DNA of 64,000 nucleotides, taken from Lingula anatina. Its lineage: Eukaryota; Brachiopoda; Lingulata; Lingulida; Lingulidae. A program made the position numbers and the translations under genes. Position 1 is the stretch's first letter, and the number at the start of each line of letters is the position of its first letter. Shown here piece by piece: positions 36,101 through 47,349 of this stretch. The DNA is taken from contig NW_019775708.1 of assembly GCF_001039355.2 (NCBI RefSeq), forward strand, positions 175,916 through 239,915, given 5' to 3'. Below the pieces are notes generated by a model, which was not told the origin of the DNA, made no database searches, and saw only the letters and a program-made list of their open reading frames with translations.

Positions 36101-36502
36101 CATTCTGAACTGGCTTGCAATCTACATTTTTATGGCATTTGTGGAATATGTTATTATGTTGTATTGGAATGGCTTAGGCAATTTTTCTTTGTTAATTCTT
36201 TTTATGTTCATGTATGATATATTTCATTTGTCTAACTCATGTACTTAACTTGCACACACCGAAAAGACCGAACAACACATGCACACGCATGCACATGTAC
36301 ACACACATACACTGAGACCATCATTTAAGAAAATCTTCACATAATTACAAATGTACATGTGGCAATGTCTTAAGTATTGTTTAATTGATGCTTATATCTA
36401 ATTACTATTCAATATTAGCATATTAAATGTCCTCTCTAGAGTAAAACGTATAACCAGAGGCCTCTCACCACACACACATACACATGCATGCAGGTGCGCA
36501 CA
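33196..36502 (+). other. Intronic sequence, no gene seen
   Basis: AT-rich. The frame at 33374-33577 has no splice context or homology. Nothing else is supported. Confidence 0.5.
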
Positions 36503-36526
36503 AACACACACACACACACACACACA
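36503..36526. repeat. (CA)n microsatellite
   Basis: Short CA run directly before a high-complexity island. Confidence 0.9.
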
Positions 36527-36760
36527 GGCCCGGGACAGTGTACACAGGTCAGCCGCAGGTGTTGATATCTATTGCCTTTGTCCCAAAGCACTTCTATCCT
36601 GCTGACTGTCTCTGCCTTAACCCTGTTAATACACAGCTGGTCATTTGTCAAGATTAAAGGACTATTTATTTGATGCTGTCTGGCAGCAATTAGAAGCACT
36701 GCATCTCTTCCACCTACTAACGTGGGTCCTTTAAAAGCTGCAACATCTGTTATAATGGAA
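36527..36760. promoter_or_regulatory. Candidate conserved non-coding island
   Basis: A non-repetitive, compositionally balanced stretch in an AT-rich intron. It includes an E-box-like CAGCTG, a SOX-like CTTTGT and ATTA-type homeodomain cores. It is suggested as an intronic enhancer from composition only. Confidence 0.25.
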
Positions 36761-36888
36761 GAGACAGTTCCTATGGCTTGATACTTTTGAGGTTAACAGA
36801 ATGAAGATGCCAGTCTTCTATATATATCTTTGTTCCTGGCAAAAGAAACGTTATGTTGGTGTTGGTATTAAAATCCAAAATGTTTATC

Positions 36889-36890
<2 letters not shown>

Positions 36891-36923
<33 letters not shown>
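36891..36923. repeat. (TAA)n microsatellite
   Basis: Eleven trinucleotide units. Confidence 0.95.
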
Positions 36924-36924
<1 letters not shown>

Positions 36925-37098
36925 GTTATAGAGGAACATTAAAGGTTGTATTTATCTCCCTTTATCTCCAGTTTCAAAATTGAGAGCACATTTTCAGCCA
37001 AATTTCTCATAAAGGGAAAATTAAAATATATGATAAGTTTTGTACCTTGTCCCTATGACAAAAAGTATATATAGCAGAATTTGAAAATGGATGATATT

Positions 37099-37113
37099 GG
37101 GGGGGGGGGGGGG
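37099..37113. repeat. G homopolymer
   Basis: Fifteen consecutive G, a possible G-quadruplex former. Confidence 0.8.
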
Positions 37114-38239
37114 TTTACTCCCCAGCATATTTTTCTTGCAAATCTGACAAAAAAATCATCTTATGTTTTCCTCCAGGCTGTACATGCTTGATGTCTAGGA
37201 ATACACAACCTTTGAAGCACCAACTTCCCCCTTAGAAAAACAACTTTTAACTTAATTTTCATCAGATGGACAGCTATTTGGATAGTCTGAAACTTGGAAT
37301 GGACTCATTTGCAAATAGATTTCCTTGAATGCTATCGCACTCTTGTTGAATCTCTTTGTATTTATTTTTTCTTGCACTGACGGCCATGTTCATGTAGGTA
37401 TAAACAAGATAATGGCTAATGTCTGGCTGCTCAAATGGGGTTTGTGAAGGTGCTGGATAGGAGATTATTGGAGATCAAAATTGTAGGCTGGGGTATAATT
37501 TTCAGGGTGGTGAATCTGTTGAAAATTTTGAGAGGGATTGAATTATTAATGACTTGCAACTTGAGGTTGATTAAAAAAAACATAGGCATTATCTAATAAT
37601 TGGAGTCATAATAAAGAAATTCTGCTGGACAGAAAAAAAATTACTAAAGAGTAATCTGCATTTTCTCACAGCTGTCTGGTCATGAAAACAAATAGATACC
37701 ACATAAGTCTGACAATTTCCTTGATGGTTGTTTTTGCTGAGGCAATGTCTTCTGTGTAATAAAACATCAGTTTTATTGAAGCCCAAAGCACATTAATTTT
37801 GATTGATGACATTATCTTTTAAAGCATTCTCTTCTGTTCCAACTAATTGTTCTTTGCAGTTGGCTGGAACATTGCTAAAAATATTTTAATTATGGTATAT
37901 CTGACTGACACTTTGTGGCTTCGACACACTTTTTAAAAAATTGGCCTGCTAATTAAGTCGAACAGGTGAACCATTTTTAGAACATCTTTTGACAACACTC
38001 AGAATTTTTTGTGATTTACTTTAGGTATATCTCATCGTTTGTCTCTTTCACAAAAGTAACTAGTTGATAAATAAAATGGAAATTTTGCTTTAATTGCATT
38101 AAATATTCAAAGGGCCTTTCTTATTTGTTATTCAGGCATATCATAATATTGGAAAACTCTGCCATATCAGTTTCTCAATAAAACTTCATGCTATTGTCAT
38201 CCTGCACTAATATTATCCAACTATCTTTGAACCAAGAAA

Positions 38240-38880
38240 TTAAATAACTCCATTTATTGACAGACAGAAAAAACACATTAGTTGGACTTGTGCCAGCTTC
38301 CCATTTGATTCAATGTTTACAAGAGTGCTGTCATTATGGCAAGTCATTAAGCAAAGAAAAGAAACTTCTGTATTAATCAACCCATTCCATTTGCTATCAT
38401 TATGCAGCCCCCTTAACGGCACCACCATTTAATCGCATTGTTTGCACTAATTAAGGCATGTTCTCTCCCCATGGAATCCTCTCTGAGAGTATCAGTTTTA
38501 TTCCAGAGAGGATAACTCGGGAGATGAAAATAGAAAATACAACATGTACGCTTCATCAATTTTTCAAGCCTATAACTGGAGTATGGATTTCTCTTGTGCT
38601 TGTGCATTGATCTTAGCCAATTTTACAAATTCCTGCCAAAGTAAACGTCCGGGATGCACAGGAGGGAAGCTGTTATCGTAATTAAGAGCAACGCTGCTTG
38701 ACCATTATGTTAGTAATGGGTCTTGTTGTGGCACAGTTAAAGCCAAAGATGACAATGGCATTCAGTCGATGTTCGTCAATAATCATGGAAACAAAGTGAC
38801 ACTCACGATGTCCCCAGAGTTTCTGTATTACTTGGAAATTGGAACTAACCTTCAGCGTTGCCAATCGTATTCAGTTTAGG
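38240..38880. promoter_or_regulatory. Candidate intronic enhancer (conserved non-coding block)
   Basis: About 640 bp of high-complexity sequence with more CpG than the rest of the intron. Homeodomain-type cores are dense (TATTAATCA, TTTAATCGC, ACTAATTAAGG, GTAATTAAGAG) and mixed with CAAT-like and TGTTT motifs. Frames on both strands are short and lack splice context, so coding is unlikely. The texture resembles deeply conserved developmental enhancers. This is inference from motif density. Confidence 0.35.
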
Positions 38881-40892
38881 ATGAAAAAAGCAAACATAGG
38901 CAAAGGTCTTATGTAGAGACTGTCATAAAATAGTTACTGAGAATTTGTAATGCCTTTTAATTCAAAGAATCCAGATATTTTAATATATGTCCTGGAGTGA
39001 GAGGATTTTAAACCAATGTGAATTTATTTTCCTGAAAACTTCAAGATGTCCAGATGGGATAGATACTTCTTCAAACTTGTGGATACCTTATGTGGATTCT
39101 GTCATCGTGTCTCTGCCAGTGATGTAAGTAAGAAGAACTATTGCATTTTTTCGTCAGAAAATGAGGTTTGCCAACTTGATGTCTTTTAGCGCATACGGTA
39201 TTTATTATTCCTTAACCATACATTTTATATTACCATTTACATAATAAGCCACTTGCTCTCTCGGGTTTTTTTTCTATTTCTGCTGCATTTTATCATGATC
39301 AAACGCAAGCTATATATATATTTTTTTTATTTTTGTGGTAACAGCTTTCAGAAAGCTCACTGTTTGGTTTGATAGTGTATTTATGTGTAATTAACTCTGG
39401 CTGACTAGCTACCACCATATTATCTTTGGAGAAGAGTGTTTTCTTTCCCCATCAAGTTCTTTACTGGTGGATAATCTAAAGATTGGGCTGAGCCATAAGA
39501 GGATCCTTTGATTTTCTCATTGATTAAACCAAATGTGAAGAGCTAGGTAAATGTTAGGGTGCTTATCTCCAGCGGCCATACAGAGAGCGTGTGGGGAAGG
39601 CTCGCCTCGTTAAAACCAACATGCACACACCACTTTAGCTTGGTTCATTATGACTTTGATTAACCCTTAATTGAACATGTGATTGATTTTTTATCAGACC
39701 AGTCCAGATATATTTCCTGTTTTGAGAAATGGCTCTCAAAATCTCAGATTATCCACTGGTTTCCAAGAAAAACAAGATAGCAGTACTCCAGTGTATCAAA
39801 ATAGATTTGCCATTACAAGGAAATGAATACTTAAACCTTACAGTATTAAGCCAGTGAAACTGAGAAAGAAACTTTGTATCAGTAATCTCTATCAGGGCAG
39901 AGCAAGGGTCGAGAGGATTCTGTGGAATTTGGTCAAAATTGAATTAGTGCAAAATGGTGTGAAAATATGCTCCAGTGATTAAACCTGGGTGCACTAAAAA
40001 GAATGGAGAATTAATGGACCTCGTGTTTGTTTTCCAGAAAGATATATTTACTGTATGTGGTCAGAAACTTGCCCTTGGTAGCACTTGTGAATTTATAACA
40101 GATTTCTCTAAATGACACAGCATAGGAAGATTAACAATAAAGCTCAATCTCTGTTAAATGAGTTGTTGGACTCATAAATTGTGGTATTTACGTTAGGAGT
40201 TAATATATCACTATGTGGCAAAAGCGCTTTAAATATCATGAAGCGTTTTGAAGGGTGAGGACCCAGTTTTCTGATGAATAGAGGTTAGAGAACATAAGCC
40301 CCATTTTTTGTTTGTTTAGGACAACAGATTCACTGTTGTTACTGTATTTTGTTTGAAAAAGATGATAGACTTGAGGAAACTTCATTATTTTTTGTTTGAA
40401 GAGGATGATAGATGTGAGATGAAATGTGAAGTTTGGCTATGAGGTGCTTTATTCTTTGAGGTAACACTGCTGTGAAGTATAGGCATATTATTGATTTGTG
40501 ACTTTTGAAGCTAGTGGGTGTTATATCAAGGTGAAAGAGGTTAGGGTTTCATTGAATTATATCTTTCATTTCTTTTGGATAAAACAGCAGTTTTTCATTT
40601 GATTTGTTTATACCTGTACCCAAAGGCAACCCTTGAGCTTTCTTTATTATTCTCTTATCACTTAAAGGAAATTATGAAGGAAGAGCACATTTTACTTTTA
40701 ATTGTAGGAGTGAATTTTTTTTTAAGCTAAGGATATTTTAGCCACTGGCCCTGCACACTTTATTGGGAACCATGTCCTGTCTCCCTTCAGATTGTGCCTT
40801 AGGATCCCTTTCCATTTAGATACCCCTCTTAACATTGCCTATCAGAACAAATTCCAATGTGATTAGAGGAATAGAAAGCCCTTATCAATCAC
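38881..40892 (+). other. Intronic sequence, no gene seen
   Basis: AT-rich intron without supported features. Confidence 0.5.
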
Positions 40893-40989
40893 AGGTGTCA
40901 TTTATTAGTCTGTAATCTGGTATTGTCACCCCAAGGTGTAATGTATTACCCAATATTATCATCGCAGACACCTTGGTGTGTTGGGTATT
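40893..40989. promoter_or_regulatory. Cluster of T-box-type AGGTGT half-sites
   Basis: AGGTGT occurs at 40893-40898 and 40934-40939, and its complement ACACCT at 40978-40983, within 91 bp. The last lies in the palindrome ACACCTTGGTGT. AGGTGTGA-like half-sites and their palindromes are the binding signature of T-box factors. No conservation data are available. Confidence 0.25.
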
Positions 40990-41192
40990 ATATAATGGTG
41001 ATGGAGGTGGTCCATATATTACTTAATGTACAGGGTTATTATAGCTTGATTGATAGTTTAATGACTGTGCAGGATGATTGAGCATATAATACAGGCACTG
41101 ACACACGTAAGACTTTGACATATATGGGTGCATATAATGCTTGCAAGGCAAAGCTGGCAGACATGTAGATGGGGACCTTTCTCGGGAACAGA

Positions 41193-41193
<1 letters not shown>

Positions 41194-41254
<61 letters not shown>
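41194..41254. repeat. (TA)n microsatellite
   Basis: About 30 dinucleotide units. Confidence 0.95.
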
Positions 41255-41257
<3 letters not shown>

Positions 41258-41277
41258 TACAAGGCCCCGGTTTCACA

Positions 41278-41280
41278 AAA

Positions 41281-41319
<39 letters not shown>

Positions 41320-41325
41320 AAAAAA
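41278..41325. repeat. (AAAT)n microsatellite
   Basis: About ten units followed by an A run, 24 bp from the (TA)n tract. Confidence 0.95.
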
Positions 41326-42284
41326 CTCAGGTCAAGTTCCCTGGCTAAGAACTTAATTTCCAACTTAACACGGTCACATGCACACATTTTACCCTATCAG
41401 GAACAGTGTTACAGCACTCTCATAGAAATCCTAGTCAACTAAGTCAAGGAACTGACTTACGTCTTTTTGTAAAACTGGACATAGGTGCACGCTCAGTAGT
41501 TTAAGGTTGTGTGCATGCACATGCACACTCTGAGAGAGAGGGAGCAAGAGGGAGAGAGAGAATAGGCCCTTGTAGTCTTTGCTTTTGTGACATTTTTGTT
41601 AGGTCCCTAAACCAACTGGCCTGACTATTAGTCTGTTGGAATTAAATAATTTAGAAATATTCCCATGAGTGATGACATGAAGCCATTACAAATTTTTTTC
41701 GTGACCATGATTATTTTAATCACCTGACAGTTTCCTGTCCTGTGCGTCTGTGTGGAGACTGAAGTCTGTCCTGACACTGTGTATTTAGCCCAAGGTACAA
41801 ATCTGAAAGTACATATAGCCGTAAATGATGGGTTGGGAAATTTGACATGTGATTTTGCATGGTAAATCTTTGGTGGTTTTGAATTTTACAGTGAAGATTT
41901 TGAACAGAAAAACCCGTCTTTGTGAAGGCTGCAGTGTGTCTGGTAATGGCTATCAGTATGCTTAATTTTACAGTTGTTGTCAACTGTAATTTTTATCTTG
42001 TATTCTTCTAATTATGCCTTTCCATTGATTTCAAGTATTATCCCATTGCTAATAATCAGAATTACAATAAATCTATATACAGTCACTGTATTGCAATCCA
42101 ACCCTTTTAAATGTATTTTATGTATATACATAATACCCATTATTTACAAAATCGGCTTTTTTATTATTAGAATATATATTTCAAATCAAAGCAAGTCTGT
42201 TTAAGAAGAAAATTTACCTAGTTTAGAGTTTGAACATATCTGGAGCATTCTGTATATATTTAGCTATGCTGAATTCAACTCTGG

Positions 42285-42450
42285 CAGGGGTGGATCCAGA
42301 GATATTTTTGACAGTGTTCCAAATTATCTTTGTTGAGTTACCACCATTTCTGACCGTCTTCCAACAGAAAAAATTAGACACCCATCAATGTAAACTTAAG
42401 AATCTGACCATCTTCTGGAAGACCCAGAAGACGACCTCAATCCGCCCCTG
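42285..42450. mobile_element. 166-bp MITE, CAGGGG(C/T)GGATC termini
   Basis: CAGGGGTGGATCCAG at 42285 is inverted-complementary to CTCAATCCGCCCCTG ending 42450. It is the same family as 20876-21132, shorter and lacking an ORF. Confidence 0.7.
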
Positions 42451-42957
42451 TCTAGTTATATTTAACTGACAAGCACTGGTAGTTTTTCTTAATGGTGTCT
42501 TTTGAAAAAAAAAAACCTTATGTACAGGTACATCAGCTATTGTAAATTGTCTCATAAAATAGCCATGTTCCTTGATGGGCAGGGAACTGAATATCAAAGC
42601 AAGAATTCAAGGTTATGGCATAGTTGCCATAGGGGCACCATTGGTATAAATAATGTAATGAATAAATCATGTAGTTAAAACTGCTGACATAGCCTAAGGA
42701 GTATGAAAGAGGTGAAGTTGGTAGCAAAACTGAATATTCAGAGTAGTGCTTTTATTAGATATATATAGCTACGTGAAGGCAAATACATATTAGTAATTAA
42801 TTTTTACTAGTCTAGTTTGATCAGCTATCTATAACGAGACAACATGCTGTTTTAAACTGTCAGCTGTCTTAAATTAACTGGAAATGGTTGCGACTGACGT
42901 CATCACAATACTAGATTCCTTAACATGTGATTTAAGATTACAAGACAGGTTAGGGAG

Positions 42958-42970
42958 AGGGGGGGGGGGA
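42958..42970. repeat. G-rich tract
   Basis: GGGGAGGGG-type run that could form a quadruplex. No other meaning assigned. Confidence 0.5.
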
Positions 42971-43115
42971 GAGACAATATAATCTTACCATCCGGTGTTG
43001 AAGTATGATATACTTAAATTAAGTCTTCCATTTGATAGGTAGTTGAATCAATCTTACTTTTAAATGAACTTTACCAGACTGTTGAAAGAGAGTAACCCAT
43101 GGTTATCAGCCCTTC

Positions 43116-43322
43116 TCTATGGGCTCATTCCCATTGAAAATATCGGTCTAAGTAGATCCATTGAACTCCGTAGGGACTCTCGCTGAATGCAGTCAGTTAA
43201 ACAGAATAACATGCTTCTTCGAGCACGATGTAAACAAGAGGCATGTTAATCTCTTAAACTGATTGCATTCAGCAGGAGTCCCCGCGGAGACTGATAGTTT
43301 CTTTGGGAGTGCACCCTATGTG
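43116..43322. mobile_element. Hairpin (foldback) element
   Basis: 43166-43214 and 43241-43289 are inverted complements over 49 bp (about 80-85% by eye), separated by a 26-bp loop. Outer arms (GGGCTCATTCCC at 43121 and GGGAGTGCACCC near 43306) extend the pairing. Part of the arm, GCATTCAGCA(A/G)GAGTCCCC, recurs at 48306-48348, so this is a dispersed family. It could be a foldback MITE or a source of hairpin RNA. Confidence 0.65.
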
Positions 43323-44717
43323 TGTCCTTATATCACAAATGTACATGGTGGGTGTTGAGTTGTGTTTGACCTTAGGAGGGGATCAGATCTGCTTTACGTG
43401 ATAAAATTGATAAAATAATATATTATTCTCATAAGGGACATTGAAATTATAAACTATAACAGATATATTACTCTCTTTAGAGAGATCAGCAATAATAAAG
43501 CTTGATATTGCTATGCACTAATATTATTTTAAGCGACTAAACTGTATTACACTTGATAATATCTATATTCATGCCAGATGTATTCTACACTGTCTGACTT
43601 TAATTAATGCCAGAATGAGTTAGGTGACTGAAACCAATCGATTGCATAATTTGTTTTTGTAATATTGTATCAAACTATGGAGTGAGTCTAGCAGTCTGGC
43701 AGGTCTGGGTTAGAACGATTTACTTTGGTTAGAAAAATTCAAAAGTAAAAATCAAAATACATTTGTGATCATTGGCCGATCATTGGTTTTAGATTTAGAC
43801 ATTTATAATTGTTTTGGGTAATAAGGAAAATAGGCCATTTCGGTATGATTCCAGTCATTTATATGTGGATATGATATTTTATCATAGCTTTTCATCATGT
43901 ATTTTAGATTGTATTCTAATTGTGTGTTTACATAGATATGTAAAACCTTTGTCTCATGATTATCAGATGCAATGGAATTTCTATTTGAATTTCTCTCCTT
44001 GTGATCATATTCAAAAAGTTCCAAATCATATTTTGTGCTGTATGTTGGAGCTGTTCTGGCTGACCTAGAAGCAAGGATAGCAGTGTCTTTCCACCAAATA
44101 AACCCTCATAACTTCTGCCTATCTGTGTTTACATCCTGGGCCCCCTGTATATGCCTGACTGTGCTCATGGTGTTTATCATGGTCATTTCATACCTTCTTA
44201 TCAACCATTGCTAGATTCCTTGTTAATGTGAGCACTCTGGGCCTCCTGTCAGTCATCGGTCTTGTATGAAATGGGGTTGTATTTTAAAGGAATATTGTGT
44301 ATCTGACTGTGTACATGTTTGTGTGTGTACGCTTGTGAATGCACTTGCATTTTGATGCATGCGTACAGGTGCGTGGGTGTCAGTAATATTAATTAAACCT
44401 GATGCTCCCATGATAAACTTACCAAAATTAAAAAAAAAATTCACATTATAAATTAGTTATTTATAGCCATTAGCAAAATACTTACAAGGTTGCATAAGTC
44501 AAATATACATTATGTGTGCGTTTGATGAAAGGTGATAGATAGCTTTTGGTTGAGTTCAGTATCATAACCATATAGTAGGTAATTTCTATATAAAAAAGTC
44601 TGACGAAATTAACTTCTCCACATTGCTCTCAGATCTGTCTTGTCGGTCTGTGTCACTTTCTCTCCTCGGTTTTTATATTTTTCTTTTCTTTCTCTGGCTC
44701 TCTTGTTCTGTAGCATT

Positions 44718-44734
44718 TTCTCTCTCTCTCTAAC

Positions 44735-44809
<75 letters not shown>
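44718..44809. repeat. Compound (CT)n(CA)n microsatellite
   Basis: CT repeat 44718-44756 continuing directly into CA repeat to 44809. It generates long chance frames on both strands. Confidence 0.95.
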
Positions 44810-44810
<1 letters not shown>

Positions 44811-45464
44811 GTACTTGTGATATACAGAGCAATAGACTTTCCATTTAGTATTTTAGCTTGAAAAATGACAGCTTTTTATGAAAAATGGAATAAAGGGAAA
44901 GAAAGTCAATTAAGTCTTAGATACAAAAGGACACAACAAGTATATATAAGTACAGAAAAACTTGCTGAGATACTCAGGGTACCTGCTTCCTGCTGGTCTG
45001 CCTGACCAGTGGAGGAATTCAAAAGGAATCCAACCAAATCAAAATGAATGAAGGTGCTATTTATGCCCCAATTGTCCATAGTTATTTACCAAAACACAAC
45101 TTGCATACCAGTAGAAAATTACAAGCCATGTCTGTTTATTTTGATTTATAAACCCAGCATTCAGGGCAGGACTAAAGGGAAGTTGACTTTAAATTTTACC
45201 CTCTTTTTATAATGGTCACTCATTATATTGTCCAGGGTCTGGACTTGGATTGAAAAAGGAGAAGACTGTAAAATAGCACTCTCTCTGCCCTGGTGGTCAT
45301 TAAGGTATATATGGTGTCATGATGTAAATTTTACTCCTTCCATATCATTGTCTCTTAATGATGAAATTGTATGTTTTTATTTTATTAATATTACTTTCGA
45401 GTCATTATTCAGTACTCATGTAGTATGTAGCACTGATAGATGTACTGTTTGTAGCCCAATAAAC

Positions 45465-45516
<52 letters not shown>

Positions 45517-45517
45517 T
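45465..45517. repeat. (TTA)n microsatellite
   Basis: About 17 trinucleotide units. Confidence 0.95.
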
Positions 45518-47349
45518 TACCATTTGATCCATCCCTATTCTACATATTAGTAGAAAGGTTAAAGGTAGTAGTTATTATTGTGGTCCTCATAATTTATTTT
45601 TATTATAACATGAAGTTTTTTTAATGGTGATTGTATTTCTTGATGTGATGCATTGTGACAAGGCATGATATCATGTCATGTCACTTGACATCATGGTACA
45701 TTACAGCCTTATTCTAAAAGTACAGTTAATCACCTCTGTCCATCGTATTCAGATACAAAAGAAACCGTGTGCTCTATGATCATCAGATCAATTAAGTTTC
45801 AGTCATGTCCGCTTGGGAGAGCATAGAATGGAAGACAAGTTGTCTCTGTAATTTCACAAATGCCTCATGCTGGTGCATCAGCACAATGCCCAGTCTGTCT
45901 CCACTTTAATGGCTGTCCTTGATTCAGGAAGGAAATGGGGGAAATTAAATGTTAACAACAAGATAGCTGGCAGTGAATTCAGTCTCACATTAATCCCGGC
46001 ATTAAGACCGATTTGATAGCCTGCTGTGGATTCATCCACATTTGATCTTGTTACTTTGTTCATATATTTGATTGGATTTGTACAATACACACTTGGTTGT
46101 AAGGACAAAGCCTGGACATTTCATTATGGTAGTGCAATAGAATATTAAGAATGCCATTATGTAAGAGGTCACTTTTGTCATTTGCCAAAGAACATCTTTG
46201 AAATCAACCCAGCTGAAGTTTGCCACTGCTGTTCTGACTTATTTGCAGCAGCTCCTTGTAAGGTATTTGAGTAGTTAAAAGTACATTTCTGAAGTGCATT
46301 AACTTAAAAAATTCATGGAGGTGTGGAAGAAGGTTGGTGGGGGAAAGAGAAAGAGGAATGTGCTACCTTTAAGTGGAAAATTACTTTAACATAGTTATCA
46401 TCAGTAAAAATTTAATTTAAAGGAAATCTTATTATATAAATGACCAAGAAAAAAATCTGACCAGACAAAAAATATCCCAATTCGCAAAGGAAAGATTAAA
46501 AGTCAAAATTGTCTAGAGTATATTACAATAAAAAATAAATAAAATAAAATAAAATAAATAAGTTGTTTGGATATTTGCAAGTAAGCATGTTTACTGTTTA
46601 TGTACACTGTAGGGCAGGTAACCCAATCATTAATGGCAGATGTGGTTTAATTATATAATCCTGACACAGTGTGGTTAACCACAGTGACAGTGTGGTTTAT
46701 AAGTATTAGCCCTTTTCACGTTGGTTGATATTATACTGGATCATACAGTTTATACCTGTAGTGCTGAGAGAGATGCTCACGTATGATTGTGCTACAGGGT
46801 GTTTAACTCCCCTTCACGAGTTTGCTTTTTGCTGTTTAGTCAGGTTAATTAATTGGTCATGTTGTGCTCGGAGGCTTTGTTATGGTGACACTCTTACATA
46901 ATAACCAGGCTATTAAATTGTCAATCTCTCAAAGTGTACTATTGTATACAAGATGAAACAGTTCTAATTCACTCTCTGTGCGACTTCAGGTTATGATTGT
47001 TGTTGTTAACCACTACACAGGTAGATCTAAAAACATCTTCACGTTTTGATAATAGTCTAGAATAAACTGTCTATTTCTGTGCAATTACCATTACAGCTGT
47101 TTTCTTGATAGCCATTTTTAAAAGGTGCATTACATGTAAAACATTACTAAACAGAATTGTAGCAGCAAATGATTCAAAAGTACAATATTATATTTCAGTA
47201 CTTGCCCTTTGGAATTTAAAAGGAATTTGGTTTTTATGTCTGAGAGTTTTCACCAGATGGGTCTAAAAGCCAAAGCTAAATGGTATTTAAACCACTGAGG
47301 AAATTAAGAAGGGATAACCAAGTGTGAAAAAAAATCCCTGAGTGGAAAC

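Larger units (their letters stand above)
43323..47349 (+). other. Intronic sequence, no gene seen
   Basis: AT-rich intron. Apart from the two large microsatellites (44718 and 45465) nothing is supported. Confidence 0.5.

Noticed and set aside
41058-41387. 109-codon minus-strand frame
   Set aside because: Produced by the (TA)n and (AAAT)n microsatellites, which encode Ile-Tyr and Phe-Ile-Tyr-Leu repeats.
44609-44861. Frames on both strands with Val-Cys, Arg-Glu or Thr-His repeats
   Set aside because: Artefacts of the compound CT/CA microsatellite.
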